In this document: positions 35,464 to 47,539 of the stretch, piece by piece
How positions within the stretch are numbered: position 1 is the stretch's first letter
Layout of the letters: the number at the start of each line of letters is the position of its first letter
DNA from: Enoplolaimus lenunculus
Taxonomy: Eukaryota > Nematoda > Enoplea > Enoplida > Thoracostomopsidae
Reading direction: 5' to 3'
NCBI GenBank assembly: GCA_030248215.1
Contig: JASANG010002117.1
Coordinates: forward strand, 179,235-243,234
DNA: 64,000 nt
Translations under genes and position numbers: made by a program
Notes under the pieces: model-generated
What the model was told of the DNA's origin: nothing
Databases searched by the model: none
The model's input: only the letters and a program-made list of their open reading frames with translations

Positions 35464-38400
35464 TCATAGAATTGAATCATAAGACGGCACTTTATCAAAA
35501 TCTGTTGATTTTTTCGGTTTCGCTGAAATATAAGATTCATCGCTGCTGCTTTTGCCGTAGCTTTCAAGTAGGGCTTGTGTTTCTAGTTCACGCACAAAAC
35601 GCCGTATTGCCGTCACGGGCCTGGGACGGTACAAACAATAATGCTGCACAACGAAAATAATATCAAATAAAATTGTTATTAGTCCAAGTATGAATTTGGT
35701 TGCGTTACCCATAAGAATTGACCAATCATCTAAAAGCATAAAGAACGGTGCAGATTTAAGCAGCTTGAGTCGAAATGTGTTAAATCTTTTTCAATCATTT
35801 TATTGGTTCGTAGAGCAAGATTTAGGTGCGGTCTAAAGTGATTGGCACAACGTCAAATCAGTCATTTTATAATATAACAACTAATGAATCAATAGAAGAT
35901 CGGCATGCAGATTTAAGTGTCATTCGACTCAGCTCAGTTCTGTAAAAACAGGCTGTGCACTGCAAAAAATGGTGAGTCAACTGACTCTATCCGAAATAGG
36001 CTCTACGGGACTACATAAACTGAGTCAAATTCGACTCAAAACAGTGTCAAATTCGACTCACTGAGTCGCACGTTTGATTTCGAATTTGAATCTCAGTTTG
36101 TATACTGTATTAACCCGAATAAGAGGGAGAGTAATAAGAGGGGGTCCCCATTTTGGATCCGAGTCAATTGCAGTCCGTATCCCTAATAAAAGTCCGTAAG
36201 CGGATAGAGTCCCTAAACCCTAATTAGAGTCCATAAATGTCATTTAACCCTAATTGTAGCACATAAATGACTCCAGGACCGAATAATTTGAGTTCGAAAC
36301 TTTAAAGCGTACTTAAAGTTTGAAAGTACATTCCTAAGTATAACCTTTTATTATCGCTCAAACTATTGAAACGAGACAAATATACGTTTAATTCAACGGA
36401 TAGTTGCAGCACCGGATATATCAGTAACGAAGGGCGGCGGAGCGTGGGTTAAAAATAAACAACAGTCCGTAACCGAATAACAATGGGGTGCCCTCTGGAG
36501 AGGCCAAATAAATATCAGTCCCCCCTCTATTCGGGACAATACAGTAGTCCCGAAAAGCTATTTCGAACAGAGTTAATTTAGCTCACCATTTTTTGCAGTG
36601 TGGTATTAATAATCAGCTCTGCAAAAAAGTAATGATTAGAAAATTGAGCACAAGCATAGGTAGGTCTTGCTCTAAAGCTTGCGCGTAAATCTCGAAAGAA
36701 AGTGTACAAAAACCATTGCGTTTTTTGGTCAACACTGGCGGAAAGTTTTTCTGCGGGGCTGCCGCAGTGTAAGTTTAAGCTTTGAGTATATTTTGTTCTT
36801 AGGATTCGGCTAGGCTTAGGTTTAGACTTAGGCTTTAAGTGTAAGCTCGTTTTCAAACTTAGGCTTAGGCTTACGCTTAAGAATAAGCTTATACTGTAGT
36901 AACCCGAATAAGAGGGGGACTGATATTGATTGGGCTTTCCAGAGGGTACCCCCTGTTATTCGGTTACGGGACTGTTATTTATTTTAACACGCCATCCACT
37001 AGTATATATCCGGTATTGCAACTATCTGTTGAATGAAACGTTAATTTGCCTGGTCTCAACAGCTTGAGCGATAATGCAAGGTATATTTAAGAATGTACTT
37101 TCAAAACTAAGATTGTTTTAAAATTTCGAACTCAACCTTACTTGGTGCTGGAGTCATTTATGCATCCGGTATTGCAACTATCTGTTGAATGAAACGTTTA
37201 TTTGCCTGGTCTCAACAGCATGAGCGATAATGCAAGGTATACTTAAGAATTTTACTTTCAAAACTAAGATTGCTTTAAAATTTCGAACTCAACCTTACTT
37301 GGTGCTGGAGTCATTTATGCACTACAATAGGGATAATTGACATTTATATAGTCTAATTAGGGTTTAGATTGCAAGCGTTTTAGCTCGTTATTGAGAAAAT
37401 GAAATGCGATAGATAACTTTATTTGTACCGTAGTTAGCGGCAATTACGAAAATTTGTAGTAAGTTAAACACTCCGCCACTGAGATCTAACAGAACATTGC
37501 CAATACTCCAACCAACGGTGCTTTTGCGTCGGAAATTCAAATACGCCTGAAATATGCAAAAATTATAAATTATGTATGTATTGTTATTACCGGAAGAGGG
37601 ATGATAATAAGCGTCCGGGGTCTCCGCTTTGAGTGTGAATCAATATAGCAATCTGTTTCGATTAGAGTCCGTAAATGAATGGATACAGTAAAAAATCACC
37701 AATCAATCAATAAACGTCACGAAATTACCTATATTCATAATAGCATACTCAAGGTTAAAAAGTATATTCCAAAAGTCAAGAACCTAACTATAGAAAATAG
37801 CTGGCATAAAGGTCAGTCGTTCAAACAACTAGAACTGGATTGAAAAACAAATAACTAAATCGAACAGCGAGCGGTATTTCCTCGGCAGATGCAAAATAAA
37901 TAACAGTCTTCCCTCATGTTTATTCGTGTCATACAGTAGGAATTCAAAACACAGCCACGTCCAGTTGCGGATTTAGAGATTTGTGACTGGTGGCCGTGTG
38001 GTAGTTAACAAATTGCGCAAGCAAAAAACCAGAAGCGAACTATTTTAGTACTAAATCTTATATACAAAATTTTGGCTTAATCTTTTATAGCAGAAGCGGG
38101 ACCAGTCCTGCTATGGGGATCCCCAAGAACCTATTATACCTTTCCAGAACTTATTTTTTCATATAATTAAATATTGGCTTGTCCCAGATCAAGATAAGCC
38201 TATTTACATGATTATGACTTGTCTCGGTGCATTTTTAGTTTTTACCTGAGGCAAATACGTTAATGCAGTTACAATAAGCTTTAAGTATGCGAGCAGTGTA
38301 ACTGCATCCAGCCATAGAAGAAAGCCTTGACTCGCTGCGATTAGTCCAGTTAGTGCAAACACGATTAACACAGACATAAACGCAATACACGCGTTTGAGA

Positions 38401-41400
38401 TTGTTTGAGTTCCACGCTTTAAACAATAAAACATATATATTCGGCTGACGTACATGGTCCCCTGCAGTTTTTGAAATTTTCAAATTTTGGCGTAGCTTAG
38501 AACTACGCTTACGCTTAGACCTAAGCTCAGGCTTATGCTCAGTGGCTTATTATACAAAATTAGTACGTTTCACGTAATTGGCTAAGCTTTGTTATGAAAC
38601 TTTCCTAAATCACAACTATAATATATTGTTGTGTAACCAGTCATACGTAAAAAAGGGTTGTCCTGCGATCAACTTGCTATATTGGGGTCAACTGCATACA
38701 AACCACAACTACAATAAAAAATGATAAAAACTTAAATCAAGGATATGAACTTGCAATGCTTTACACTGTGCATTGCAATGCCATTTGTCTGCTTTCGTGG
38801 TTTCAATACCCAGTCCCTAAATAAGGTGAGCAGGCCAAAAACGCAACACGCGCTGGAGTTGATTATTTGCTACACAGAGTGTACTCAGTTGCATATATTT
38901 GTTAAAAAGCATCATGGACTTTGGATTGTACCGATTGAGTTTACTATGACTTTTCTAGCTTAAGCAGGCCCATAGCCAGCTTACCTTGCCGGAGCGCTAA
39001 AAATTGTCAGAAGGGGCATACAAAAATTATCGATGACTTACAAGCAAGGTTGAAAAGTTTCTAAAGGCAGCAAATTTTGTTCCTCGAATGTGGTGTTCTG
39101 AGTTATATAATTGAAACGAACAAAACAAAAAAAAAATACACAAAAAAAAAAAACCAAAAAAGAACCCCCCCAGAACTATAGCACTTCGATTAAAGTCGTT
39201 TAAACAAAACTCACATCAAAAATAACAATCATCACTCCATAGCCGGAAGTAGCAAGTGCTCCATGTAACGCAAATACAACATCGTTAATTTCGACTGGAA
39301 TCCGGGAATACGGATGACGTTCTAGATATTCATTCTATAATTCAAACTACAGTTGATTTTTAGATAAAAGCCTTCTGGACAGATCCTTTTAAGGAAGAGC
39401 CAAAACCGACACGAGCTCTGGTGCTGCTCCTGGTCCTACATTATGAAGTCTGTTACAGAAACGTTTTATCTTTAAACAACTATCGCATTTCTATCCTTTA
39501 TAAAATGAGTATCAGTAGATAAATTTTCCACTTAATAAATGTTTTTCTTTAAAATCACGACAGATGTAAAAAAATCAGGGGCGGAATAAATTTCTGTGGG
39601 ACTGCAATAGAGTAAGCTTAAGGTTTAGACTAATGTTTTATGCTTAAGGTTATGCTTTGGTTTCGGTATAAGGTCATTCTTGCACGTAGACTTACGCTTA
39701 GGCTTAGAATTTTTCTTCTACTACTGTTACGGCAGTGTTCTATACATTTGACAAAATCACAATCAACATCAATCGAAAGTTTGTGTCAACGTTTCTATTT
39801 CACATTCCAGGAATCCGCCGCTAAACCTTTGACGTACGATAATTGGTTCGTAAAAGAACTAAACATACATTTAAACCAAATGGATTACCTGAACAATATT
39901 TGACCACACCATAGTGCAATTATACGCTGAATAGCAAAAATAACCAAACAGAGTCATTGTAACGCAGTTGAAATCCAGACCGACGACGCTAAAATTCAGA
40001 AACATTCTAAACAAGCGCGTAGCTAAGCGGTTAAGATGTTTACCCCCTTTCGTTTACAGGAGTTAATAGTAACTTATCCAATTGACAACACAAGGAAACT
40101 TCCTTCGAAATTTGTATGAAACGTGACCTTTTTTCAAAATCATCGCTAATAGTCTCATCATTTAGGCTCCTGGTTATGCTTAGGCTTAGCTCTATATTTA
40201 TCTTTACGTTCAGGCTTTACAATTAAACTTTGGCTTAAAGATAAGGTTAATGCTAACGTTACGCCGCTAATAGTATATAAAAGTGTATATTGTGTTTTAC
40301 GTACCTTCGGACTTTGGCGTTTTCATAAAATTGAGGATAAAACGATAAGCTCCACGAGAAGAAGTAGAACCATCCGATGACGGCACTCAAAACAGCCAGG
40401 GCTGAAGATATTTCCACATTCACCAGTAAGAAAGTGTCTGGTGAGCCAGTGGTGGGTACGGTAGCTTGTGTTTCTTCAATGCCACTGCTGAAAATATTTA
40501 ATAAAACTTAAACGTCCATGAAAATTTTAATTGTGATATCGATATTTCATTACAAATGGTGTCAAAGGTGCAAAACGCTTTTCACTGCATTAAATTCTAA
40601 TGAATTGATTAATCAATTTCGAATTGAAATTTCTGTGTATATTGATCTCATTCTGAGTTAAAATAAACGCTGAAAAATATTAAGTAACAGTCCGTAACCG
40701 AATACCAAGTGAGTGCACTACGGAAAGGCAAGCTAAATATCCTCCTCTTCCCTGTTATTTGGGTCGTCCAACATTCACAGGGTGGGTTCAGCACGCTACG
40801 ACAGACGAAACATGCGTTCATACGCTACCTTGTGACTGCTGTAACGTTGACAATCTCGCGTACAATAACTGGCATTTTGTTAACGGGGTTTAACGCGTAT
40901 ATAATAAATAAATCTGTTCCTATTGGTGTAGTCGATGTTACATTTGTAACGTTTTGTCCACTTTGAGTCGAATTGAATTTGAATATGAGTTGAGTTTTTG
41001 AAAATTTAACCGGTACTTTATTTGAATTGTGAATCGTGGGCGGAATTCCGATATGGATTGAGACCGTTGAAATTGATGGATGAATGGTAATAGGTAAGCT
41101 GAAATAAAAACGATGATATACTACTGTTACGGGCCTGTTCTATACATACACACACACACACATATATATATATAGATATATATAGATATATATATATATA
41201 TATATAGATATATATAGATATATATATAATCGGGTAAAATTGAATGCATGGTTGATATAATTAAAAATATGCATGCGGATACGAGTTAAAACAATTCACA
41301 TAAATAATATAATCACACCTTGCAGTCACCGTAATGTTAGCAGTCGACAGAATAGGCAGCGTGACCACCGAAGGGCAAAACTTGAATTCTATAGGCAATA

Positions 41401-41466
41401 TCGGGGTTATAAACTCGGTTTCCGCAGGACCACTAGTTCGGACCATTCGTTTGAAACCGACAACGC
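35464..41466 (-). CDS. CTNS: Cystinosin (lysosomal H+/cystine symporter), 5' end not found
   Basis: Seven phased exons read downward: 41466-41319, 40487-40305, 39988-39889, 39334-39215, 38416-38246, 37546-37429 and 35729-35464. The first encodes part of the lumenal N-terminal region (with an NIT sequon). The next six give seven-helix PQ-loop topology: SFYPQ (first PQ loop), [30 protein letters not shown] with AYLNFRRKS (second PQ loop), [14 protein letters not shown] (keeping the helix-5 Asp), and [20 protein letters not shown]. The C terminus YDSIL* is a YxxPhi lysosomal sorting signal at the position of GYDQL in human cystinosin. It exports cystine from lysosomes, driven by protons. The position equivalent to human Asp205 is Asn, with an Asp two residues earlier. 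The signal-peptide exon should lie to the right of 41466; no candidate was convincing. Identity is strong. Confidence 0.92.
35958..36600. mobile_element. Inverted-repeat element split by a family B MITE
   Basis: A perfect 19-bp inverted repeat, CACTGCAAAAAATGGTGAG at 35958 and CTCACCATTTTTTGCAGTG at 36582-36600, bounds it. Its own sequence (about 205 bp) is rich in GAGTCAAATTCGACTC words. A 440-bp family B MITE occupies 36105-36544. It lies just upstream of the last cystinosin exon, within the final intron. Confidence 0.85.
36105..36544. mobile_element. MITE family B, full-length reference copy (440 bp)
   Basis: It starts CTGTATTAACCCGAATAAGA and ends TCTATTCGGGACAATACAG. The ends are inverted repeats of about 20 bp, directly flanked by TA on both sides (36103-36104 and 36545-36546). 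It is non-coding. Full or partial relatives lie at 8995, 17772, 20770, 24293, 36894, 37594, 40684 and 46716. The TA duplication suggests mobilisation by a Tc1/mariner- or pogo-type transposase. Confidence 0.88.
36780..36890. repeat. TTAGGC-like hexamer tract
   Basis: Degenerate repeats of TTAGGC (GGCTTAGG, CTTAGGCTTAGGCTTACG) run up to the start of the next family B MITE. They are similar to tracts at 38490-38545, 39610-39705, 40165-40255, 46260-46345, 46930-46980, 47576-47640, 57120-57230 and 59060-59130. Confidence 0.6.
36894..37372. mobile_element. MITE family B copy with an internal 156-bp tandem duplication
   Basis: It starts TA|CTGTAGTAACCCGAATAAG in inverse orientation and continues through GGTTACGGGACTGTTA. 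The block beginning TCCGGTATTGCAACTA at 37009 repeats almost exactly at 37165, a 156-bp offset. The far end is lost near 37372, about 57 bp from the cystinosin exon at 37429. Confidence 0.8.
37594..37940. mobile_element. MITE family B, degenerate copy
   Basis: It matches in order: AGAGGGATGATAATAAG, GATTAGAGTCCGTAAAT, AAATAACAGTC, then TTATTCGTGTCATACAG followed by TA. It is strongly diverged, so probably old. It lies in the cystinosin intron between exons 38246 and 37546. Confidence 0.6.
38812..38935. repeat. Dispersed repeat family F (AAAACGCAACACGCGC)
   Basis: Contains CCAAAAACGCAACACGCGC and GTGTACTCAGTTGCATA. Related pieces occur at about 42058-42160, 53770-53850 and, in several copies, 55555-56035. 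The plus-strand frame at 38745-38963 is a shadow of it. Confidence 0.5.
40684..40775. mobile_element. MITE family B, right-end fragment
   Basis: ACAGTCCGTAACCGAATAC and CCTGTTATTTGGGTCGT correspond to the right 90 bp of the full copy at 36105-36544. The fragment lies in a cystinosin intron. Confidence 0.55.
41140..41232. repeat. (CA)n/(TA)n microsatellite
   Basis: ACACACACACACA passes into TATATATATAGATATATA repeats. It lies in the cystinosin intron downstream of the 41319-41466 exon. Confidence 0.95.
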
Positions 41467-42459
41467 CTGCAAAATTAAAAGATAGCACATTAGTCCCGCA
41501 TCCGCAGATCCGCACCATACATGAGCCTAAAACAGCTTAAACATAAATAATTTTGTTTCCAAGTCCTTCTTCATTCATTTGTATTGCCAGTTTCACGAAT
41601 GTATATATTATGCTGTTCAGAACAGTTTTAACTCTCAAAGCAACCGGTACGCCAATCTGTTACACGAGAACCCAAACACTTACAAATTTTCATAAAATAC
41701 TTCCCGTCTTCCAGTATTTATTTTACTTTCAGATCCTTTCTTTTTCAGTATTGTTAGGTTTCAAGTATCTATAGCCACATCCTTCGGTTCAATTTTAATA
41801 AACCTTTCTGCCTTATAGTACTGGGTACACGGAGTTCTAAATTACTACTGCAAAAAGCTTCAATTTGAGTTGTTCAAAAATCTGAATAATTTTAGTGAAA
41901 ATTATTATTTTTTCAGTTTTTATCAATTTCCCTAGAATTATAATTTTCCACTAATTGTCATTATAAATTTTAGTTTGCTAAAATGACAGGTTATGAACTG
42001 GTTGTTGTGCGAACGGGTTACATATATGTTTTAATATTCCCCAGTTTGAGGCAGGAGGGTTTGTACCGGTAAATAAGGGGAAGGCCAAAAACGAAACGCG
42101 CGCCGGGTATATTTTTGCGCAATCTTATAAAGAGTACTATCTACTATTGGTTGCAGCCAGCACGGATAAGGCGATTACAGGCAGAAGTACTTGAAAACAA
42201 TATAGTTACCTTTAATTAAAACGGCAAACATCCACAGGTGAAAGCATAAATGTATGTTTTTGAGGTTCATTTTGTTATTGCGATTACCATGATATATTAA
42301 TAATGATTTGAAAAGATTTAAATACTGACGAATAGAGTATTTCTCAAAAGGTATGACGATGGTTTTGTAAGCAACATTTTGTCTGCACTTTATCGCTATA
42401 GAATTCAGACAATTGAATTATCTGCTATCCTGATGCGAGATTCGCTGTTTGTGCTGCAA

Positions 42460-42845
42460 TATCATATGACATCTTGGAAAATGTCAGCAAGGTTGTTGTA
42501 AACTAGCCTTGAATGCCCAGTAGGATGACATGTGATACTAAAATTTGAAGTTTGAATTATTTAGACATTGCAATATTTAGGCAAAATTTTCGCCGGAAAC
42601 AGAAAAATAAAGGCCAATTCAGTATTCGAGATCACTTAAAGTTACATTGCCTGACTTTTTATTATATTATTTGTTTGCACAAATTACATTGTTCTGCAAA
42701 ATATCATGTGATATTCGGCAAAATTTTGAAATATCATATGATATTCGCATAAATTTCCCGTGGTATCATGTGACACATGACAGTTCGCATACGATGATTA
42801 CTGGAAATCATGGATTTGTAAGCCAATGTCATATGACATTCGCAT
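42460..42845. repeat. Scattered palindromes ATCATATGAT(ATTCG)
   Basis: ATATCATATGACAT, ATATCATGTGATATTCG, ATATCATATGATATTCGC, TATCATGTGACA and TGTCATATGACATTCGC recur over about 390 bp. Each is a near-perfect palindrome centred on CATATG or CATGTG. The function and the parent element are unknown. Confidence 0.5.
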
Positions 42846-43514
42846 TTTGTCTACATAACCTCTATTCAGATCATATCATTTTGTTGACGTCGAATTAACA
42901 TGGACAAAACGTGTTACGTGCTGCCCCAGTTATAACGTTAAGCCCACATGCAGTCGAATGGACATTTAGTTGAAATGTTGTGTTATGCAATGACAAATTT
43001 TATTTCTTCCTGAAATTTGCAAGATTCCATTCTCAAAGCTTAAGATTGAGCTCACAAACACGAACTTTAACACTAAACAGTAGCCGTTCTCTGACTAAGA
43101 ATCAATAAAAGCCACACTTAATAACATCTGCACAGCTTCATATTTTGAAACCACTGTTGCCAAAAATATTTATCGTTAAAAGTACAGCTACTACTCAGGA
43201 TGCTGAGACAATATGAAGACAAAAAACAAATCTAAACATTATTCATTAAGGTTTCACATACTTCTTATCAATAAAGAGCGTTTTATCAATAAACTTTGTA
43301 AAACATAAACTAGCAAAGCTTGTGTTTGTTTCTAAATCTATCAATTCAAAGCCAAACATCTTGGACTACATAGGCTACAGATTCAGTGGTTCACTACGAG
43401 ATATCGAAGCGAACCCATTAACTTAGCAAAATGTTCATCTCTATGAGAGTTGAATACTGGCCCTTGAAATATCTTGATAACGAGTTTTTTGGTCAAAAAT
43501 TGTTTGGTGCCAAG

Positions 43515-43680
43515 CCCATTCATGTAGCCAGCTTAAGCATTTTTCAGGTGTGGTAATACAATGGTTTTAGATGTCTTACAAGCAAGGTTGAAAACATTTA
43601 GGGGAGAGGGGCAAAATTCTTCCGGGGGGGCTGAGCCCCTCTGGCTCTTTCTGCTACATGTCCGGGCTCTCCAGCCTAAT
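43515..43680. repeat. Dispersed repeat family D (GACTTACAAGCNAGGTTGAAA)
   Basis: GTCTTACAAGCAAGGTTGAAA with a preceding AGCCAGCTTAA and a following GGGGGGCTGAGCCCC. Related copies are at about 38970-39090, 45003-45110 and 51160-51310 in the same order. It is non-coding. Confidence 0.55.
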
Positions 43681-45239
43681 TTTTTACTGAATCCCTTGAA
43701 TCAAACGCTGAAGTTGTACAGAAATTGAATGCAGATATTTATATACGTAACTGCGGTGAAATTTTGCAAAAACTATTTAGTATAACTGTGTTTTCAAATA
43801 CGTTGTGTCCGTGTCATGAATACGCGGGTGCAACCATGATTTCGGTTCCGGTAGAGAAATGCTCTATATATAATTGTCCGGTTCCAGTCCAGTATTAAAT
43901 CTAATATCTTGTTCAACGGATTTACTGGTAAACTCCGTATTGAAAATTTTGAGTTTCAAATGTTTTGAACATCGTTTACTACTTTTTTCTGTGAGAACTA
44001 ATTTAAATGAAAGCGTAAATGTTTGCGAAACCTTGTAATTTCACAGAATTTCTTCAAGATAGTGGATTAACGTTTCAATTAATGCAGAAAAAAAGATTGC
44101 GTGTTAACGTGATTGCTGATAATTTACCAGGGTGTAATTGGACAGTAAAAACCACGGCAACCGAAACGAATCTCAACCAAAAGAACGGAAACGGAAAACG
44201 GACACCGATTTTTACCGAAAACGGAAATAGATATTCTGCTGCAGTTTGATAATTGGTGAAAAAGGTCACATAGTGGGTTAGCTAATATTCAAAGTGAAAT
44301 TGTACTAAGAATTAGTTTTTCGGAACTGTTATTTAACAGTGTCCGATTCCAGTACATCTGGTATTATTTTTACCCCCAAACTAAACTGTTTCTTGTTAGG
44401 TATAGCCGGTAGAACTGTGACAAAGAAATCTAAAACTGGATACAGTGATGTACCTAGAGCCTAAAAAGATTCAAACACATTATTGTTGCAATATCGCTGT
44501 GAGTTTTGCAATTTATTGAGACGGCCTGAAGGCCGCCTCTATTATTAGCCGTTTATGTGTCGGGGCACCATTTTTACAATATTTCCAATGCGGAAGTTTC
44601 TAATTTATGGTTATTTAAAGACGTTTTGGTTTTTAGGATTGCTAGCCTATTTTAAAAATTGTCACCAGTAATTTGAAAAAAAATAGATTTTTCAAAAGGA
44701 CTGTTGAAAATTGGATAGACACTGTAAAAATTTGCCATGATCTCCTTTCTTTCGACCAAAACTATTTTTGATCTTTTAGTGTATAAAATTGCTTCAAAGC
44801 AATTTAGATATGCACATGTACTCAAATACAAGGTGTATTATACACATCAAGTAAATCATATACACAAGCGCAAGATTCAATGAATAAAGCGGTGAACTGG
44901 CGAACCAGAGACTATATATTTTCAATGTCTACCAATATCTCAATTGCTTGGCGGGAGCTTCTGAGCATACGTTGGCTGTGGCTTTCTTGTTGAACAAAGT
45001 TGAAGCCCGTAGCCAGCTCAACATGCAAGAGCGACTCCTAAGAATCCTTGAAGGAGCATGAAAAGATTTCGCATATCTTGCAAGCGTAGATACAGCTTTC
45101 CTGGGACAAAGGAATTAATTTTATTTAAAATAGAGCCGTTGGTGTTTTCTGGCTACTGGACTGATTTAATTTTCAGGCTACAAAAGGGCACACAAGCAGT
45201 TTATCTGCAAGAATCAATTTGCTAAAGAAGCATATTTAA

Positions 45240-45512
45240 CCCCTTCTCACATTGAGTTGCCTATAGGCAACTCAGCGCAGTGTATATACGTGAAATAATA
45301 TATATCGCACCGTGTTTAACAATTGCAACGCATATACATAGTACTAAAATCTCCACAAGACACGAGGGCCTACTCGGGCTCGAGCGTCAAGCTCCTATAG
45401 CTGAGTGGTGATGGTATACGCCTCCCACTCCAGTCACTGGAGTCCGAATCCTAGCATAAAAGTAGGTCTCAAGGGAAATAGAAAATATTCCTGTGAGAAA
45501 CTGTTAATAAGT
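45240..45512 (+). mobile_element. tRNA-derived SINE, copy 2
   Basis: It is collinear with the SINE at 23779-24045. Shared features are GCTCCTATAGCTGAGTGGTG (A box, about 45391-45410), ACGCCTCCCACTC, GGAGTCCGAATCCTAGC (B box) and AAAATATTCCTGTGAGAAA near the end. Divergence is high and no clean flanking duplication is visible. Confidence 0.7.
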
Positions 45513-46254
45513 GCAGTCGACTTATGAAGTATAAATTGTGTATAGCTTAAAAATGTGCCGCAAAGCTAAATGTTTAATTTACAGCGTGTAATAATTCTGA
45601 TTATATTAATCCCAAATCCAAAACTGATGGTTTCCGCGTAAAATTTATAGGTTACGGAAGCTCCCTTCTGGAATTTTGTTAAAAGATGACAAAAACATTA
45701 CAGCTGCGTCACTTAGGTATGGTCTGGTTTACTTAAATCATGATTGGCTGCCATTGCTTAATTGCTTTTGCGAATTAAGGAATTTCTGGATAATTGGATA
45801 TTGTGATGCTAAAACTTCGATAGATTTGGAGTAAAAGTATGGAATATTTCGTAAAGAATTCGCCCATGTGTTAGTATTTGCCTCGTCTCTATTGCCGCTT
45901 TTAGAGGCTGCTTGGTTTAGTAGTCGTTAGATTTGACTGCTTTTCGCTGATTGTACGTGGAAAATTTATTAACATTCTTACCAAATTACAATATAATTCC
46001 TCTAAGTCGATGTCAAGTTTAAAAAGTGCTCGCAGCCAGAGGGGACAAGAAGCTGCGGATTGACCCGGAGTTGCTCTGACTTTGCCTAGAAAATGTTTAG
46101 CCCTCCGCAGAAAAGTTTTAACTCCGCTTGTATGTGAAATAAGCTTATACCACCTAAATGTTTTTGCCAAAGCATGTTGAGTTGGCTACAGACCTTGATT
46201 TAAAGATTTTTCTATCACAGCTGTTTTGACCAATGTTACTTTTAGGGGAAACAG

Positions 46255-46350
46255 AAGATTAAGCGTATTCGTAAGCTTAAGCCTAAGCCTAAGCGTTGCA
46301 AAAATGCGTTCCTAAGCCTAAGTCTAAGCCTAAGCCTAAGTCAAAGAGTT
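46255..46350. repeat. TTAGGC-like hexamer tract (minus orientation)
   Basis: CTTAAGCCTAAGCCTAAGC and CCTAAGTCTAAGCCTAAGCC are the reverse-complement form of TTAGGC repeats. This is the cleanest such tract in the window. Confidence 0.7.
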
Positions 46351-46715
46351 GTTTTAGTGAAATAAACACAGGTTACAAAATGACCCTTTTAATACAGACT
46401 TTAGTTTACACACCTGTTATATATTTACCCAAGCCATGGCTGCACGTAGAGGTCAATCGCCTAACATGAATCATATTTCGATTTTCGTATAAAAATCCTT
46501 AGAACTTTTGGCACATGTTTACGCTGAGGCCGTCCCCGCTGTCCCGGGACAACAAGGGCAGGAATCCAGCATAGGCAAACCAGCGCTCAAAACATTCCTG
46601 CTTACGTATATTTATACACAATAAATAGAGGTGCAGCCAGGTGGGTTTCAGGTGTGAACCCCCCGCACCGTTTTGGATTTTCTATACTAGAATTTTCGTA
46701 CTTTTGGTCCTGTAG

Positions 46716-46857
46716 TTATGCACTACGGTTAAGGATAATTGAAGGAATTCTATCACTTTACGAACTCTTATTAGGGATACGGACTACAATTGATCGGGAC
46801 ATAAAATGGGGCCCCTCTTATTACCCCCCTTATTTAGTTCAATACAGTAGTTACGGC
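46716..46857. mobile_element. MITE family B, terminal fragment
   Basis: GCACTACGGTTAAGGATAAT, TCTTATTAGGGATACGGAC and the terminus TTCAATACAG|TA match the inverse-orientation left part of the family. Confidence 0.6.
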
Positions 46858-46914
46858 CTTTACCGTTTCCCCTTTCCAAAACCCTGGCTATGCCCATGTC
46901 AGTAAGGCATTTAT

Positions 46915-47220
46915 ATATAATATGAATAGGCCAGCTTAAGCTCAGGCTTAGGCTTAGGTATAAGCTCTTGCTTAGAAATATGTTTATACTACTGTAATCG
47001 CCACGTCCCTCCCCTTTCCGAAACAGTGGCTACGCACAGGTCAATAAAAAACGCTACCATGCCCCCTGAACCTTTTCGGTTTCAAGGGAGCCTAAGCAAG
47101 ACAACATGTGTCACGCCTGAGCCCCACACTAAGCAATTCTTTACTGGAACAGCGAAATTTATTAATAAAGTATACAACTATGTTTCGGGCGCATTTACTG
47201 TGAGAATCGCTTAGTGTGGG
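46915..47220. repeat. Family H repeat unit 1 (TTAGGC tract plus GC-rich tail)
   Basis: A hexamer tract (GCTTAGGCTTAGG) is followed by TTTATACTACTGTAATCG, CCTCCCCTTTCCGAAAC, GGCTACGC and TTCAAGGGAGCCTAA. The same order recurs at 47540-47860. The phrase ATTCTTTACTGGAACAGC near 47141 is seen again near 48162. It is a candidate dispersed element of unknown class. Confidence 0.5.
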
Positions 47221-47539
47221 GGGAGCTTGAGAACGACAGCCCCCATCCTGTTTAGGATGTTTTGAAATCATAGAGGTTTAGGATGGCGGTAGCATGCTTT
47301 ACGTAGAAATTTATTTATACACAGTAAATAAGCGCGTATCCTGCGGTGTTCAGCAGATGGACACCCCTTCGTTTATGATTTTTTACATTACGGTTTTAAA
47401 CGCTGCTTCAGTTTGCACCACAGGAAGCTTCCCTTTGAGTTTTTTGCTCATGTAAAGATCAAAAGCGGAATTTTTTACTGTGGGACTACAATACAGTATT
47501 AACTTAAGTTTAGATTAACTGCTTACGTAGGCTACGCCC

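Larger units (their letters stand above)
41540..45235. other. Spacer upstream of known cystinosin exons
   Basis: The missing 5' exons of cystinosin may lie here, but no signal-peptide-coding exon could be picked with confidence. Repeat pieces are present: family F at about 42058-42160, a palindrome-rich tract at 42460-42845, family D at 43515-43680 and 45003-45110, and a GGAAACGGAAAACGG tract at 44110-44235. Open frames of 83 codons or fewer look random. Confidence 0.4.

Noticed and set aside
38235-38483. Cystinosin exon starting further upstream at the CAG near 38465
   Set aside because: It would add about 16 residues absent from the family. The acceptor at 38417 gives an exact-length match in the loop after DVVFALHG.
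45901-46170. 89-codon minus frame (KTFLRRAKHFLGKV, LDIDLEELYCNLV)
   Set aside because: No similarity, no splice signals at the ends and no neighbours; kept out as unsupported.
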